Part shown: positions 63,836 to 64,000 of the stretch, in pieces
How positions within the stretch are numbered: the stretch's first letter is position 1
Layout of the letters: every line of letters begins with the position of its first letter
Assembly: GCA_963833675.1 (NCBI GenBank)
Contig: CAWHYW010000019.1
Location: 186,001 to 250,000, forward strand
Direction: 5' to 3'
DNA length: 64,000 bases
Origin: DASQDN01 sp963833675
GTDB lineage: Bacteria; Acidobacteriota; Terriglobia; Bryobacterales; Bryobacteraceae
Notes under the pieces: model-generated
Told to the model about the DNA's origin: nothing
The model's database searches: none
Seen by the model: the letters and a program-made list of their open reading frames with translations, nothing else
Made by a program: the position numbers and the translations under genes

Positions 63836-64000
63836 GTGCATCAGCTTCAGCTGAACGACGCTGTTCAAGGTTGGCTGAATGTTTGCAGCAGGCTTTTCGT
63901 GGCGGCGCTCGGCGGCTGGGCCGTGCTGGCGGTCACTGAACTCGTTTGGCTCTTTGGTGCTCTTCGGCTGTTTGCAATGGTGATCGGTCCGGAGTTGCTG
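63836..64000 (+). CDS. Membrane protein, 3' end cut by window
   Basis: A frame open to the window end, from GTG 63836 with ggggag 6-11 bases upstream. 55 residues are visible: VHQLQLNDAVQGWLNVCSRL then a hydrophobic segment (FVAALGGWAVLAVTELVWLFGALRLFAMVI). Start region and membrane segment are convincing; the family cannot be named. Confidence 0.55.
   Translation, partial: MHQLQLNDAVQGWLNVCSRLFVAALGGWAVLAVTELVWLFGALRLFAMVIGPELL

Noticed and set aside
1..64000. tRNA, rRNA, CRISPR arrays, insertion sequences or integrases
   Set aside because: Reading all intergenic stretches gave no cloverleaf, rRNA motif, spaced direct repeats or transposase/integrase motif.

Overview
The window reads as a chromosomal segment of an Acidobacteriota bacterium of the Solibacter/Bryobacter type. 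The grounds are: a lipase-like protein ending in a region that matches what I know as the Solibacter C-terminal (TIGR03437) domain, a Ser/Thr kinase fused to WD40-like repeats, a PEP-CTERM protein with exopolysaccharide genes, many conserved but unnamed acidobacterial proteins, and moderate-to-high G+C. No rRNA, tRNA, integrase, transposase or CRISPR array was found.

Layout. 0-14 kb: cell-wall enzymes (L,D-transpeptidase, M23 peptidase), an M1 aminopeptidase lipoprotein, a polyprenyl diphosphate synthase, a GlcD-type oxidase with a thioredoxin-like partner, a pterin cluster (two PTPS-family genes plus folE), a LysW-like zinc-ribbon protein with an acidic tail followed by two small secreted regulatory-fold proteins, an ArsR-SulP pair, manC and two tandem signal peptidases. 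15-18 kb: a compact vgrG / unknown / PAAR set. 18-25.6 kb: a minus-strand run of seven genes joined by 4-nt start/stop overlaps (unknown, alcohol dehydrogenase, HlyD-type adaptor, sirtuin, larC, metG, tatD). 25.7-29.4 kb: small conserved genes and a ctaA-ctaB-SCO-DUF420 respiratory-oxidase assembly operon. 29.6-37 kb: purE-purK, a PEP-CTERM protein, an MFS transporter, trpS, an RlmD/TrmA-type methyltransferase and a lytic transglycosylase. 37-43.4 kb: a TPR/FG-GAP protein and an export-kinase set (Wza-like, Wzz-like, tyrosine kinase). 43.5-47.4 kb: EVE, maf, DUF721, gatC, gatA and a membrane protein. 47.6-64 kb: kinase-WD40 protein, lipase, YdeI-like protein, perR-katG, thiL, a haloperoxidase/PAP2 protein, a winged-helix TPR regulator, decayed TPR and sulfatase genes, a mechanosensitive channel and the start of another membrane protein.

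Reading-frame integrity is very uneven. The first 37 kb holds one frameshift; the last 27 kb holds about eighteen, mostly single-base gains, including in gatA and thiL, which should be essential. Most are probably consensus errors, so the interrupted genes are given here as reconstructed spans. The TPR gene near 57 kb and the sulfatase near 61 kb have also lost internal segments and look truly decayed.

The items most worth following are the divergent PTPS pair beside folE, the LysW-like protein whose acidic tail may be overprinted by the basic signal-peptide leader of the next gene, the stand-alone VgrG-unknown-PAAR module, and three operator-like palindromes (ArsR, perR-katG, upstream of the kinase gene).
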